From: Prostheceraeus crozeri
Lineage: Eukaryota > Platyhelminthes > Polycladida > Euryleptidae
Length of the DNA: 64,000 nucleotides
Assembly: GCA_907163375.1 (NCBI GenBank)
Contig: CAJQUW010006352.1
Coordinates: forward strand, 62,001 to 126,000
Reading direction: 5' to 3'
This document shows positions 63,801 to 64,000 of the stretch, piece by piece. The notes beneath the pieces are model-generated. The model was not told where the DNA came from and did no database searches. It saw only the letters and a list, made by a program, of their open reading frames with translations. The first letter of the stretch is position 1; each line of letters begins with the position of its first letter. Position numbers and translations under genes: made by a program.

Positions 63801-64000
63801 GATGAGGGAAAATGTTAGAAAGTGACGAAAATAGATGATTCAAGTTCATGAGAAATCAGTTTAGGCCCATAAAATCTTATGGGAATCTCATTTTCCAGAG
63901 TCTCAAGATATATCCAGCGTTCTGTCAAAGATTTTTTCACAAGATCTGGTAACATTGCATCATTACAGGGAGACTGCCTGAAGCCGAGCAATGTGTTGAC
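60881..64000. other. No recognised feature apart from the inverted short repeat at 62208-62300
   Basis: No open frame with a domain, no RNA gene, and no element ends were recognised. The 62208-62300 run is related to 60741-60880 in opposite orientation. Confidence 0.5.

Noticed and set aside
1-64000. CRISPR arrays, bacterial operons or rRNA genes
   Set aside because: No spaced short repeats, no Shine-Dalgarno-led gene strings and no rRNA-like sequence; all evidence is for an animal genome.

Overview
The window is eukaryotic, almost certainly from a non-arthropod, non-nematode animal (probably a marine invertebrate). The reasons are an AT-rich sequence dominated by animal-type transposable elements (Gypsy, BEL/Pao, Polinton/Maverick, mariner, Tc1, hAT and a Penelope-like element with an N-terminal GIY-YIG domain), GT-AG introns, AATAAA signals, and a (TTAGGG)n block. 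TTAGGG is the ancestral animal telomere repeat; arthropods mostly have TTAGG and nematodes TTAGGC. The species cannot be named from the sequence alone. I found no convincing host gene.

Layout. 1-947: three tandem copies of a ~334-bp unit. 1255-6689: a broken Gypsy LTR element carrying two identical 601-bp non-autonomous DNA transposons. 6705-8304: remnants of a hAT end and a Tc1 transposase. 9608-38118: a three-layer nest, made of a mariner element (DD41D-like spacing, broken transposase) holding a ~27.1-kb Polinton with a perfect 6-bp target duplication, which in turn holds a BEL/Pao retrotransposon with apparently identical 437-bp LTRs. 40619-43996: a hAT element with a BED-finger transposase and an internal ~550-bp palindrome, itself inserted in a foldback repeat. 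47461-56580: two head-to-tail Penelope-like units plus a partial third; the second unit has one open 929-codon frame. 56581-64000: mostly unrecognised DNA with a tRNA-derived SINE-like stretch.

The Polinton looks whole and young: its ~329-bp terminal inverted repeats differ at about one base by eye. A rightward block holds a UBA-RING protein, unknown proteins, an A32-type packaging ATPase, a chromodomain integrase, a penton-like protein, a basic core protein, a double jelly-roll major capsid protein and an adenovirus-type protease. A leftward block holds a TBP-like protein, a possible PC4-like protein, the protein-primed family B DNA polymerase and a seven-exon gene. The blocks converge on interlocked polyadenylation signals at 19.31 kb. 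Small accessory genes lie at the right end.

The most interesting observation is that this element appears to carry its own transcription kit. One frame (19440-20009, minus) reads as a full two-lobed TATA-binding protein keeping three of the four intercalating phenylalanines. Several accessory and replication genes have a TATATAAG core promoter. The integrase and structural genes instead share a TTAAGCWAATA-like motif just before their starts. A non-coding stretch at 27.88-28.30 kb has four E2F-like TTCGCGCCAAA sites, a telomeric array, two hairpins built on the very stable GCGAAGC fold, and repeated AGGTCA half-sites. Together these suggest a regulated, cell-cycle-linked early/late programme. 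That is inference; the sequence shows the parts, not their activity.
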